Shown: positions 39,178 to 47,939 of the stretch, one piece after another | How the letters are laid out: each line of letters starts with the position of its first letter | How positions within the stretch are numbered: position 1 is the first letter of the stretch | Assembly (NCBI GenBank): GCA_017881685.1 | Contig: JADGQR010000121.1 | Coordinates: forward strand, 1 to 61,794 | Length of the DNA stretch: 61,794 nt | Reading direction: 5' to 3' | DNA from: Gemmatimonadaceae bacterium | GTDB taxonomy: Bacteria; Gemmatimonadota; Gemmatimonadetes; Gemmatimonadales; Gemmatimonadaceae | Notes under the pieces: model-generated | Databases searched by the model: none | What the model saw: the letters and a program-made list of their open reading frames with translations, nothing else | Told to the model about the DNA's origin: nothing | Program-made: the position numbers and the translations under genes

Positions 39178-39220
39178 GATTGCGGCCTCAGGACTAACCG
39201 CCATCTACGATCGAGGACTG
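39178..39220 (-). repeat. Intergenic repeat R1 copy
   Basis: Reverse complement CAGTCCTCGATCGTAGATGGCGGTTAGTCCTGAGGCCGCAATC matches the copy at 40077-40119 in 39/43 positions by eye. Confidence 0.85.
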
Positions 39221-39245
39221 ACTGCGGATTGAGGACGACCTTCGG

Positions 39246-40021
39246 CTACTGGCGCAAAACCAGCCCTGAAAGGCCGATTTGCAGCTCCCTAAGGCCGTCA
39301 ACCGCGAGGCCGGCCATGATTTTGGCTCCCTTTGGGTTGAAGTGGGTGTTGTCCTCGATGCCCTTCGGATAATTGGGATTCTCGCCAGGCTTGAGCTGAT
39401 TGAACAGTGTCCGGGATGAGTCGGGACCGTACGCCTTGAGGACCGCCTCGCTTCGCCGATGCATATCGATCAGCGGGACTTTTTCTGCCGCCGCGACGGA
39501 TCGGACTATGTCGGGATACTCGCCGTGTGTGTCAACGAACGTTGAATCCTTGAACTTCCGGCCATGAGAGGCGTGAGCAGCACCGGATGCACGCCTTCTC
39601 TTCGTGCTCGCTCGACCATCCAGATGAGGTTCGCGCGATAGTCCGCCGGGGACGCGTATCGCTCGCCTTTTTCCTTCGATTCGTCGTTGTGGCCAAACTG
39701 AATGAAGACGTAATCCCCCGGCCGGGCGCGCTGCATGATGTCCTGCCAGAGGCCTTCGGTGATGAAGGTCCGGGTGCTCCGGCCATTCTTCGCGTGATTC
39801 TCGATCCTGACCTTGCTCGGGTCGAATGCGGCCTGAAGAAACTCGCCCCAGCCCGTTTCCGGCCGCTTCTCGGGAAGTTTCTCCGCCATGGTCGAATCGC
39901 CGGCGAGAAAAACTGTGATCGGCCGCGCAGAGATGGCTGCGACAGAAACCGCCGCGATCAAAATAGGAACAAGTGGTCGAACGATTCTGCGCATCCCCGA
40001 GGATGGTCGAAGCAACTTCAT
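39246..40021 (-). pseudogene. SGNH/GDSL hydrolase, rhamnogalacturonan acetylesterase-like, disrupted by a -1 nt frameshift
   Basis: N-terminal half (ITVFLAGDSTMAEK...FIQFGHNDESKEKGERY) in frame of ORF 39506..40075; C-terminal half (KFKDSTFVDTHGEYPDIVRS...DNTHFNPKGAKIMAGLAVDGL) in frame of ORF 39246..40049. Join at ~39558-39563. Confidence 0.85.
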
Positions 40022-40073
40022 AGTGCAAGCACTCCCCCAGCGGAGCCACGCTGTTTTTTCAGTCCAGGTTCTC

Positions 40074-40147
40074 ACTCAGTCGTCGATCGTCGATGGCTGT
40101 TAGTCCTGAGGCCGCAGTCCATGGCGTTGGTCCTGAGGCCGCAATCC
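40074..40147 (+). repeat. Intergenic repeat R1 copy plus tandem partial copy
   Basis: ACTCAGTCGTCGATCGTCGATGGCTGTTAGTCCTGAGGCCGCAGTCC then TGGCGTTGGTCCTGAGGCCGCAATCC. Confidence 0.85.
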
Positions 40148-40230
40148 GAGACTGTCGATCTGACCAACTGCCTTTGTCGAGATGACAGTGACCCGCGAAA
40201 AAATCAGCCGACTCGGCAGAAACGGAATGG

Positions 40231-40259
40231 AACGCCGGTTGCCGTTTTTTTCCGGCGTT
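40231..40259 (+). promoter_or_regulatory. Hairpin in the hsp20 5' leader (possible thermosensor)
   Basis: AACGCCGG-N13-CCGGCGTT with a U7 run; downstream GGAGG Shine-Dalgarno at 40281-40285. Confidence 0.35.
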
Positions 40260-40290
40260 GATCCAACACCAACCACCACAGGAGGAAATG

Positions 40291-40833
40291 ATGATTTACA
40301 GAACTGCCCTTTCCGCCCCGGTGTTCGGTCTTCGCAGGGAGATCGACCGCCTTTTCGAGGACACGTTTTCGCGGGGGGATGGAGTCAACGCCTGGAGCCC
40401 CGCCGTCGACGTTGCTGAGACGGACAAGGAGCTGCAGCTCGACCTCGAGCTTCCGGGAATCAATCCCGATGACGTCGAGATCACGGCCGAGAATGGCGTT
40501 CTGACCGTGCGCGGCCAGAAGCACAGCGAGCGAAAGGAAGGTGACGAGCAGAGCCGCTATCACCTCGTCGAGAGAAGCTATGGCTCGTTCAGCCGTTCGT
40601 TCCAGCTTCCGCAGGGTCTCGATGATTCTAAGATCGAAGCGAACTGCGAGAACGGAATTCTTTCGATCCGCATTCCGAAGGCCGCGCTGCCGCAACCACG
40701 CCGCATCCAGATCGGAAAGCAGGTGAGCGGCAAGGGCACGAACGACGTGTCGGTGCAGAAGCCGAAACCGAATGGCAACAGCGTTTCGCAGAACGCAGTC
40801 AAGGCGCAGGCGGCGGCGAAGCAGCCAGCCTGA
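40291..40833 (+). CDS. Hsp20/alpha-crystallin family small heat-shock protein
   Basis: WSPAVDVAETDKELQLDLELPGINPDDVEITAENGVLTVRGQK...GSFSRSFQLPQGLDDSKIEANCENGILSIRIPK. Confidence 0.95.
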   Translation: MIYRTALSAPVFGLRREIDRLFEDTFSRGDGVNAWSPAVDVAETDKELQLDLELPGINPDDVEITAENGVLTVRGQKHSERKEGDEQSRYHLVERSYGSFSRSFQLPQGLDDSKIEANCENGILSIRIPKAALPQPRRIQIGKQVSGKGTNDVSVQKPKPNGNSVSQNAVKAQAAAKQPA

Positions 40834-40874
40834 CGCGAGTGGACCGGATGCCCGGCCTCGGTGGTCCGCAGTCC

Positions 40875-40922
40875 TGACTCAGTCCGCGATTGCCGATGCA
40901 GTTGGTCCGGGATACGCAATCC
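40875..40922 (+). repeat. Degenerate intergenic repeat R1 copy
   Basis: TGACTCAGTCCGCGATTGCCGATGCAGTTGGTCCGGGATACGCAATCC aligns to the R1 consensus with several mismatches and a 1-nt gap. Confidence 0.6.
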
Positions 40923-40928
40923 GGAAAA

Positions 40929-40958
40929 GAAAAGACCCACCGTCTGCTGGGTCTTTTC
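40929..40958. terminator. Bidirectional intrinsic terminator between convergent hsp20 and M16 genes
   Basis: GAAAAGACCCA-N8-TGGGTCTTTTC. Confidence 0.85.
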
Positions 40959-40976
40959 CTTGCGGAATCCTGACTC

Positions 40977-43928
40977 TTACTTCGCGAAGACCTGATCGAC
41001 CGGAGTGATCTTCACTCGATCCGGCGTAAGGTTGAGCTTTCGCGCGCCGATCACTTTGTCCTCATCGAGAAGCGACTGCGGCTTCTGTCCGTCATACCTG
41101 ATTGGAGAGAACAAATCGGCGAGAAGCGAATCACGAAGTCCTGCCGCGTCCTTGGTAATGATCACGACCGACATGTTCGTCGCCGAGAGATGCTTCTTGA
41201 GCGCGCGATTTACGTCGTCACGCGTCAGCTTCTGGAGCTGCGAGCGCATGTATGACGTGTACTCGGGCATGCCATACCATTTCGAGTCGAGAGCGTAGCC
41301 GATCTGCTGATCCTGTGTCTGCGTCATCACATACACGTTCTTCATCAGGTACTGGCGAGTCGACTGGAAGTCTTCTTCCGACATTCCATTGTCGATGAGG
41401 TTCTGGAGCTCGTTCGTGGCGATGCGAAGGGCCATCTGGGCATTCTCGGGCACCACCGGCCGAATCCAGATTTCGAAGATCTGCGCTCTCCGCGCGATGT
41501 TCGCATCGGGGAAGAACTGGAACATTCCCCGCGGGAACGCTTCCATGTATGCGTAGTCGCCGTAGTTCATTCCACGAACTTCGCGAATTCGCTGGAACAG
41601 ATGCGACTGTGACATGCGGTGCTCGCCGAGCCAGGCACGCGCCACGTTCAACGCGGCAAAGTCCGGATGAGTGCGCGTCACCTCGATCGGAAGCCCGAGC
41701 GAGATTGCGGTTGCGCGAGTGTCTTTCTGAATGATCTCGACGTCGAGGCCGTTCGGACGCGCTCCGACGATCGCCGTGCGTGGACCGGGCGCCGAGCCGG
41801 CCGGCAACACTGCCAGCGCGCCTTCGAGCTGAGCGACCATCGCGTCTGAAATGTCACCGTTGACGCCGATGACGAGATTGCCGCGCGTGTATTCGTTCTT
41901 CACGAAATTCTTCACGTCGTCTGGCGTGATCGACTGAATTCCGGCGACCGTTCCGAGAGCCGGATGAGCATACGGCGTCCCGTTGAAGATGTTCGTCTGG
42001 AGACGCTCCTTGCCCAGCTCTTCGTCATTGTTCGAGCGAAGGTCCTGAGTAAGCGAGTTGAGAAGACCATCCCTGTTGCGACGGAAGTCTTCTTCACGGA
42101 ATCCAGGATCGACAAGCATCGGCAGTGCGACAGAGATGAAGCGCGCCCAGTTGTCCTTGTGAATTCCGCCGGAGAACGTGGTCATTTCCTTATCTACCTG
42201 TCCGCCGAACCCGCCAGCGACCGGATAGAGCGCCTTGCTGATCTGGTCCAATGTCATCGCGCGCGAGCCGGCGGCGGAGATCATTCGAGCCGACAGCGCA
42301 GCGAGTCCTTCCTTCCCAGCCGGATCATTCGCTGAGCCGACGTTGAAGAGAAGCTTCACGCGGATCTGCTGAAGCGGGGTCTTCTGAACGATCAGATTGC
42401 CCGGTGCAATCACGCCCGATCCCGCGGCGGCGAGCTTGCTGGCATCGACCATCCATGGAGCGGTGTCGTTCGGCTTTGACGGTGGCGTCATCACCTTCTT
42501 CGAGACTGCCGGTGCTTCAAACGAGCTGATCTTCGGCATCGCGCTGACCGCCGCCGGCAGCGACGAGCTCGAGAGCGTCGCGACGATCATTTCGTTGTCC
42601 GTGAAATACTTCTGCGCCGCGCGCCGCATGTCGGCGGGAGTAACAGCGTCGTAGAGCGCGTAGGCACGGTTCAGAGTGTTGTACGAGCGGCTGTAGCGAA
42701 CGTATCGCGCGAGCGTTGATGCGATGCGATCGGTGTTGTCGAGAGTCCGGATGAATGAGTATCGCTCGTTGGACTTCGAGTCTGCCAGTTCCTGCGCTGA
42801 AACAAGAGTCGTTCGTGCCTGTGCGATCGTCTTCAGTATCTCGTCGCGCACGTATACAACGTCCTCCGGTTTCTTGACGCGAGTGAACACGCTGAAGAGC
42901 TCGGGATCCGCATTGCTCGTGTTCGACGCGCTCAGGTAATCCACCTTCTGCTCGCGCTGAACGAGCTTCTTGAAGATCTCCGAAGTCGGACCGAACCAGA
43001 GATTCGCAACGAAATCGAGAGCGGCATTGTCTATGTTGGTTTCAGAGAACGCAGGGTTATGAAACGACACCGCGAGGATCGGTAGAGTCGGACTCGACCA
43101 ATCCACGTGCGCGTACTTGGGCGCTTTCGACGGCGGCTCGACTGGTATCACTGCCTTGTACGATCCCCGCTTCCAGTTGCCGTAGTACTTCTGCACGAGC
43201 GGCATCACTTCGGCCGGGGTTACGTCGCCGGCAACGATGACTGTCGCGTTCTCGGGCCGGTACCAGCGATCGAAGAACTGCTTCGAGTATGCGTACTGGT
43301 TCGGCATGTCCTCGATGTCCTTGATGAAGCCCATCGTGGTGTGCTTATACGTGTGCTTCGTGAACGCCGTGTCTCGAATCGCCTCGAAGAGTTTCTGCGA
43401 CGGATCTGCCGAGTTCTTGTTGTATTCGCCGAGGATCGCGCGCGATTCCGTTTTGAATGCGGCTTCGTCGTACTGGAGGTTCTGGAAGCGGTCTGCCTGA
43501 AGGGCGAGCATCGCTTCGAGGTCTTCCTTGGCGAAGGTCGCGTAATAGTTGGTGTAATCGTCTGTCGTGTAGGCGTTCTCGCGAGCGCCGGCGCGAGTGA
43601 TGATCTCATTCATCTGCTCGGGCGTTCTCGTCTTCGTCCCGCGAGACATGATGTGCTCGAAGAAATGCGCGAAGCCCGACTTGCCCGGCTCGAATTCGTT
43701 GCGGGATCCGGTCATTACAGGAACCTGGATCGACACGATATTCGGAAATCCTGTCGGCACGATGATGACTTTCAGGCCATTCGAGAGAGTTCTCTCTGTC
43801 GCCTTGAATGGAAGAATGTCGTGCGACGCCGCCCGGGTCTGCGCGAATGAAGGTGCCGGCAGGACAGCGGTCGCCGCCAACAATGCCGCGGCGCCTATGG
43901 CGGCCGCATGGATACGTTGGTGAATCAT
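40977..43928 (-). CDS. M16 family zinc metallopeptidase (double-length)
   Basis: Signal peptide; SGFAHFFEHIMSRGTKTRT (HxxEH); second peptidase_M16-like half. Confidence 0.93.
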   Translation of the reverse strand: MIHQRIHAAAIGAAALLAATAVLPAPSFAQTRAASHDILPFKATERTLSNGLKVIIVPTGFPNIVSIQVPVMTGSRNEFEPGKSGFAHFFEHIMSRGTKTRTPEQMNEIITRAGARENAYTTDDYTNYYATFAKEDLEAMLALQADRFQNLQYDEAAFKTESRAILGEYNKNSADPSQKLFEAIRDTAFTKHTYKHTTMGFIKDIEDMPNQYAYSKQFFDRWYRPENATVIVAGDVTPAEVMPLVQKYYGNWKRGSYKAVIPVEPPSKAPKYAHVDWSSPTLPILAVSFHNPAFSETNIDNAALDFVANLWFGPTSEIFKKLVQREQKVDYLSASNTSNADPELFSVFTRVKKPEDVVYVRDEILKTIAQARTTLVSAQELADSKSNERYSFIRTLDNTDRIASTLARYVRYSRSYNTLNRAYALYDAVTPADMRRAAQKYFTDNEMIVATLSSSSLPAAVSAMPKISSFEAPAVSKKVMTPPSKPNDTAPWMVDASKLAAAGSGVIAPGNLIVQKTPLQQIRVKLLFNVGSANDPAGKEGLAALSARMISAAGSRAMTLDQISKALYPVAGGFGGQVDKEMTTFSGGIHKDNWARFISVALPMLVDPGFREEDFRRNRDGLLNSLTQDLRSNNDEELGKERLQTNIFNGTPYAHPALGTVAGIQSITPDDVKNFVKNEYTRGNLVIGVNGDISDAMVAQLEGALAVLPAGSAPGPRTAIVGARPNGLDVEIIQKDTRATAISLGLPIEVTRTHPDFAALNVARAWLGEHRMSQSHLFQRIREVRGMNYGDYAYMEAFPRGMFQFFPDANIARRAQIFEIWIRPVVPENAQMALRIATNELQNLIDNGMSEEDFQSTRQYLMKNVYVMTQTQDQQIGYALDSKWYGMPEYTSYMRSQLQKLTRDDVNRALKKHLSATNMSVVIITKDAAGLRDSLLADLFSPIRYDGQKPQSLLDEDKVIGARKLNLTPDRVKITPVDQVFAK

Positions 43929-45631
43929 TAGTGATTCCCTGATTTGTTTGAGTTGTCGTAAACCACACGTCCGCCGACGATCGTCATCGTGACTTTGGCG
44001 TCGGCGATTGTTGCTGGCGCGACTCGTGTGATGTCGCGGTCGATCATTACGATATCAGCAAGCTTGCCGCGCTCGATAGACCCTTTGACAGAGTCTTGAA
44101 AAGAAGCATACGCGCCGTTGACGGTATACGCCTTCAACGCGTCTTCGACGGTGATCTTCTGCTCCGGAATCCAGCCTTCCGGATTCTTTCCGTCGAGCGT
44201 GCGTCTCGTCACCGCCGCATAGATACCGAGCAGAGGCGTCGGGGGCGCCACAAACCAGTCGCTCCCGAACGCCAGGCGAGCACCGGCATCCCACAACGAT
44301 TTGAACGCATATGTCAGCTTTGCCCGATCGGGTCCAATTACACGCTCCGCCCACCTGCCATCGTCGATTGCATGATATGGCTGCATGCTGGGAATGACGC
44401 CGAGCTTCGCGAAGCGCGGCACGTCGCCGGCAGACAGGTGCTGAGCGTGCTCGATTCTGAATCTTCGGTCGCGCGGTCCGTTCTCATCTGCGACGCGCTC
44501 GAAGATGTTGAGCTGAGTGTTGATCGCCCGGTCGCCAATTGCGTGGACGATTACCTGTAGTCCGGCCTTGTCGCCGGCCGACGTCCAGTCGTAGAGATCC
44601 TTCTCAGTCTCGACGAGGAATCCGGAATCCTTCGGACTGTCGGTGAACGGAGCGAACATCGCCGCCGTATGCGAGCCAAGCGATCCGTCGACGAATCCCT
44701 TCAGTCCACCGATTCTGAGCCACTCGTCGCCCTTCCCTCTCGCCGCTACGGTGTCGCGAAGCCGCTCCCATTCCGCGATCGGAGTCACCGCGTAAACGCG
44801 GGTGATCATCGTGCCGGCGCGGTGCGCACGCTCGAACGTCGCGAGATCCTTGAACGTCCCCATGTTCACGACCGACGTTACACCGCGCTCAGCGACGTAA
44901 CGCATCGCGGCCTCGAGCCCGCGATCGAGCATCTCATCCGAATAGGGAGCACGAGCGTTATCGACATACGACTGGGCATTGTCCTTGAAGATTCCCGTGG
45001 GATCGCCGCCTGCGCTGCGAACGATCGTCCCACCGGCGATGTCGGGCGTTGTCTTCGAGACGTTGCCGGCCGCCATTGCAAGCTTATTCGCGAGAGCCAT
45101 GTGACCATCGAGCCGCTGGACCCACACCGGATTTTTCGGCGTTACCGAATCGATCCACTCGTGACGTGGAAGCTCGCCACCCCAGAGCGTGTGATCCCAG
45201 TCGCCACCGGTAATCCAGGCGCCTGGCGGGATTGTCGCGGCGTATTCCCTGATCCGGCGCGTGAATTCCTGCGGCGTCGATGCGTCGCGCAGCTGAACCG
45301 AGGCGAGACCAACTCCGGCGGTGACGAAGTGCACGTGCGAGTCGATGAACCCAGGCGTGACGAGCGCCCCACCTGCGTCGATCAGTCGTGCCAAAGGTGC
45401 CGCCGCTGCAAGCTTGGCGACTTCCGCGCTCGATCCGACCAGCGTAATCCGGTCGCCCGAGACTGCGATTCCCGAAGCCCACGGTTGTCGAGGATTGGCC
45501 GTCCATACTTTCGCGTTGACGATCGCAAGCGTCACGCCTTTCTCTTGACTCATCGTTGTTGCACACCCCTGGAAGGTGGCTGCAATCATTGCCCACGCCG
45601 CGATGTGTATCGCCAGCGGGCGTCGGTTCAG
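43928..45631 (-). CDS. Amidohydrolase family protein (YtcJ-like), putative lipoprotein; proposed CTG start
   Basis: DAGGALVTPGFIDSHVHF, WITGGDWDHTLWGG, FGSDWFVAPPTPLLGIYAAVTR. CTG at 45631 overlaps the upstream stop as CTGA and yields MNRRPLAIHIAAWAMIAATFQGC; the first in-frame ATG is 45589. Confidence 0.8.
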   Translation of the reverse strand: MNRRPLAIHIAAWAMIAATFQGCATTMSQEKGVTLAIVNAKVWTANPRQPWASGIAVSGDRITLVGSSAEVAKLAAAAPLARLIDAGGALVTPGFIDSHVHFVTAGVGLASVQLRDASTPQEFTRRIREYAATIPPGAWITGGDWDHTLWGGELPRHEWIDSVTPKNPVWVQRLDGHMALANKLAMAAGNVSKTTPDIAGGTIVRSAGGDPTGIFKDNAQSYVDNARAPYSDEMLDRGLEAAMRYVAERGVTSVVNMGTFKDLATFERAHRAGTMITRVYAVTPIAEWERLRDTVAARGKGDEWLRIGGLKGFVDGSLGSHTAAMFAPFTDSPKDSGFLVETEKDLYDWTSAGDKAGLQVIVHAIGDRAINTQLNIFERVADENGPRDRRFRIEHAQHLSAGDVPRFAKLGVIPSMQPYHAIDDGRWAERVIGPDRAKLTYAFKSLWDAGARLAFGSDWFVAPPTPLLGIYAAVTRRTLDGKNPEGWIPEQKITVEDALKAYTVNGAYASFQDSVKGSIERGKLADIVMIDRDITRVAPATIADAKVTMTIVGGRVVYDNSNKSGNH

Positions 45632-46941
45632 GCGACTGTGGGTGTTTCCGAAAGGCCGCGGCGCGCAAGAATCATCAGCAACCATGCGACGCCGAGATGC
45701 AGTGGCATGACGAGAGCAATGATGTCTCCGTTCACCTGGTTGAACCACGGTAGAACCTGAAGAACGAACCCTGCGACCGACACTCCTGCGACGATGACCG
45801 CCCACCGATAAGCAGATCGGACACGTCCGAGCATCTCGTCGCGGCTTTTCCTGCGGCTCCAGATGACGCGCAGAAGAAGAACCATCACGATCAGCGACAA
45901 CGGATTCAGCTGAAAGAGATTTTCGTTTCTGTAACTGAAGATGTGATCGGTGAAAGCCCACAGTCCAGCCAGCGCTACACCGCCGAATCCTGCGACGAGA
46001 CTCCATACAACCGCAAGCGAAAGCGCCGCCGTCGGTATGGTTGCACCCTGAAGGAGGAGCAGACCGGCACCGACTATCAGAATGATCGCCGCGATCAGAA
46101 TGTACCCTCCCATTCCGCGTTCCACTGCCACCGGCTCGGGCGGACGCGTTGCCTGGAACAGGATGCGCTCACTCTTGACGAGCGGGACGGAAACGCCATT
46201 CGACAGGACATGCATCGTCCGCAGGTGGTCTTTCACCTTCACCGGCAGAAACATTTCTTCGTAAGCCGAGATGGGACGATCGGTGGGCTCGCCGAGCCCC
46301 GCCATCGTTCCAGTGAAGATCGGCCAGTCGTCCTGGGTCAATCTTTCGGTGTGAAAACGAAACGTCGTCCCCGTCGGCACGTTCACGAACGCCTTCCTGA
46401 TCACGCCACCGAGTGCACCGTCGAGTGCGTCCCGGACTCGCGTCGAACAGTTGTCGCGGTAGTAATCGTATCGGTAGTAGCGATTCTCCGGACGCACGTT
46501 CCAGTAGACGAACTGTGCAAGGCTGTATTTCTGGGCAGGCGTGAGATTCAGCTCCTGCGCCCAGACTGTTCTGTTCGACTGCCGATAGAATTCGAGAGTC
46601 TCGTTGAAGTCGAATGCGCCCATCATGTAGCGCATCTTTCCGCGAATGAAGTTCGGGTAGAAGTCCTTGTCGTTGAAGTCGAACACGCCCCAGTTGTACG
46701 CGATGTCGGAGCCGTTCGCCGCATCGTGAATCCAGATGGCGTTGTGTCCGAATTTCTCCCAGACCTGATCGCCGGGTCCCATCGTCATCAGATAGACGGT
46801 GAGCTCAGATCCGGGCTCTGTCGCACTCGCGGCCGCTGAAGGCGCGGGCACCGCCCGATCCTTGTTCTTCCATGTCTGAGCATTCAGGCTCGCGGCGCAC
46901 AGCAGGGCACCGGCGAACACACCAAAGTGCCTGAACTTCAC
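45628..46941 (-). CDS. DUF4105 (Lnb_N-like) protein with C-terminal TM helices
   Basis: LMTMGPGDQVWEKFGHNAIWIHDAANGSDIAYNWGVFDFNDKDFYPNFIRGKMRYMMG...NRYYRYDYYRDNCSTRVRDALD. Confidence 0.85.
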   Translation of the reverse strand: MKFRHFGVFAGALLCAASLNAQTWKNKDRAVPAPSAAASATEPGSELTVYLMTMGPGDQVWEKFGHNAIWIHDAANGSDIAYNWGVFDFNDKDFYPNFIRGKMRYMMGAFDFNETLEFYRQSNRTVWAQELNLTPAQKYSLAQFVYWNVRPENRYYRYDYYRDNCSTRVRDALDGALGGVIRKAFVNVPTGTTFRFHTERLTQDDWPIFTGTMAGLGEPTDRPISAYEEMFLPVKVKDHLRTMHVLSNGVSVPLVKSERILFQATRPPEPVAVERGMGGYILIAAIILIVGAGLLLLQGATIPTAALSLAVVWSLVAGFGGVALAGLWAFTDHIFSYRNENLFQLNPLSLIVMVLLLRVIWSRRKSRDEMLGRVRSAYRWAVIVAGVSVAGFVLQVLPWFNQVNGDIIALVMPLHLGVAWLLMILARRGLSETPTVA

Positions 46942-47939
46942 AGTCTGATCTCGCGCCCTTCTTCCGCGGACTGGTAGACCGCGTCTATCACGCGCATCAC
47001 CTTGAGCTGATCAGTCGGAGGCTCGTACGGCGACTCATCCTTCAGCATCGACACGAAATGCGTCAGCTCGGCTCGATACGATTGGAGGAAAACGCTCTCG
47101 CGCGCGGCAGCACCGGTCGGCGACACATTCGTCGGCCGCCCGTTGAGCTCTTTCACGACTCTCAGTGGCGATAGGCGAGCACTGCCACGGGTCGATATGA
47201 CCTCGAACCAGAGACGCTCTTCCTGCCCGACGTATGACCATGAGACATCGAAGCTGTAGCTGATCCCGTTCACGCATTCCAGGTGCACGAGCATCGCGTC
47301 CTCGACGCCGGCACTCTTCGCGCGATCCATGTGTGCAGTGAGGCGCACCGGCTCCGGAAAATCGGTGAGCCACAATGCCAGGTCGACGAGCGGATACCCG
47401 TATTCCAGGAATGCTCCCCCGCCTGCTTCGGCCTTGCTGTTACGCCAACCCTGCTGCGCCGACCGAAACTGATATTGGCCAGCGCGCATTCCCGTAACGC
47501 GACCGAGCTCTCCACCTTCAAGGAAACGGCGCAGCTGCTGGACGTCGCTCCGGAAGCGATGGTTGTTTCCGACCACGACTTTTCTGTCGGTCGCTTCAGC
47601 GGCCGCGAGAATTCGGTTCACACCACCAGTCGTGAGCGACAGCGGCCGCTCACAAAGGACATGCACCTTTGCCTTGAGCGCCCGAAGCACATGCGGCTCG
47701 TGCAGGTGATTTGGCGTCGCGATTATGACCGCGTCGAGCTCATCGGAATCGAGCAGCTCGTCGATATCCGTGAAAATATCGGGAACGCCGAGGCGCTGAG
47801 CGAGCGCGCCAGCTTTCGGGCCGTCGTTGTCACATATCGCGACAAGTTTCGCCCCTCTGATTTTCGACAAAACCGGCAGATGCGCGAGCTGGGCTATCGC
47901 ACCGGCGCCAACCAGTCCAAGACGAATATCAGAGCTCAT
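46938..47939 (-). CDS. Gfo/Idh/MocA family oxidoreductase
   Basis: IRLGLVGAGAIAQLAHLPVL...VIIATPNHLHEPHVLRALKAKVHVLCERPL. Confidence 0.93.
   Translation of the reverse strand: MSSDIRLGLVGAGAIAQLAHLPVLSKIRGAKLVAICDNDGPKAGALAQRLGVPDIFTDIDELLDSDELDAVIIATPNHLHEPHVLRALKAKVHVLCERPLSLTTGGVNRILAAAEATDRKVVVGNNHRFRSDVQQLRRFLEGGELGRVTGMRAGQYQFRSAQQGWRNSKAEAGGGAFLEYGYPLVDLALWLTDFPEPVRLTAHMDRAKSAGVEDAMLVHLECVNGISYSFDVSWSYVGQEERLWFEVISTRGSARLSPLRVVKELNGRPTNVSPTGAAARESVFLQSYRAELTHFVSMLKDESPYEPPTDQLKVMRVIDAVYQSAEEGREIRL

Noticed and set aside
43107-43850. 247-aa + ORF opposite the M16 peptidase
   Set aside because: Val/Arg-rich shadow ORF without domain evidence.
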